The position numbers and the translations under genes are program-made. A stretch of DNA of 5,394 nucleotides. Source: Betaproteobacteria bacterium (GTDB lineage Bacteria; Pseudomonadota; Gammaproteobacteria; Burkholderiales; SG8-39). The notes below the pieces were generated by a model that was given only the letters and a program-made list of their open reading frames with translations, had not been told where the DNA came from and did no database searches. Position 1 is the stretch's first letter; every line of letters begins with the position of its first letter. The stretch spans positions 1 to 5,394 of the forward strand of contig VGIE01000188.1 in NCBI GenBank assembly GCA_016867955.1, given 5' to 3'. Shown piece by piece: positions 5,355 to 5,394 of this stretch.

Positions 5355-5394
5355 ATGTCCGAGGGAGAATCGCCGCTGCTGGCGCTGGACGGTG
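5355..5394 (+). CDS. N-terminus of a probable ABC transporter ATPase (partial, runs off right edge)
   Basis: From the ATG at 5355 the frame reads MSEGESPLLALDG and continues past the window end. GGAG at 5342-5345 is a good ribosome site with a 9-base spacer; an in-frame ATG at 5340 would add five residues (METKP) but has no proper site. Short acidic N-termini followed by LLALDG or LLELRG are common just before the first strand of ABC ATPase domains. A gene divergent from an FbpB permease without an ATPase of its own is a natural place for fbpC. No Walker motif falls inside the window, so the assignment is contextual. Confidence 0.5.
   Translation, partial: MSEGESPLLALDG

Overview
The window looks like chromosomal DNA from a GC-rich betaproteobacterium. 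A Rhodocyclales-type organism (Azoarcus/Thauera-like) is my best guess, from the proteins alone. The evidence is an elongation factor P with the arginine-32 acceptor loop, its dedicated rhamnosyltransferase EarP beside it, and a periplasmic ferric-iron ABC importer of the FbpA/FutA and FbpB kind. I see no insertion sequence, CRISPR array, tRNA or rRNA. The genes are ordinary and look intact; the interest lies in how they are arranged and regulated.

Layout from left to right: (1) bases 1-75 hold the first 25 codons of a minus-strand gene that leaves the window; its start looks like a signal peptide or membrane anchor. (2) Bases 76-351 are a divergent intergenic region, AT-rich near its right end, with a good Fur box inside a sigma-70-type promoter. 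(3) fbpA (352-1383, +) encodes the periplasmic Fe3+-binding protein. (4) Bases 1384-1610 are a hairpin-rich gap between converging genes, including the likely efp terminator. (5) efp (1611-2171, -). (6) A 143-base leader with nested inverted repeats. (7) earP (2315-3541, -). (8) The fused two-domain permease fbpB (3548-5245, -), which ends 6 bases before earP. (9) A divergent promoter region (5246-5354) with a weaker Fur-like site and a perfect TATAAT box. (10) The first 13 codons of a plus-strand gene (5355-), probably the importer ATPase fbpC.

FbpA should capture Fe3+ in the periplasm, FbpB should form the membrane channel, and the clipped right-hand gene may supply the ATPase. EarP should transfer rhamnose from dTDP-rhamnose to Arg32 of EF-P, which lets EF-P rescue ribosomes stalled at polyproline. 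The earP-efp pair sits inside the iron-uptake locus, between fbpB and fbpA. EarP is so close behind fbpB that read-through from a possibly Fur-controlled promoter is likely. That would link iron status to EF-P modification; this is an inference from layout, not something the sequence proves.
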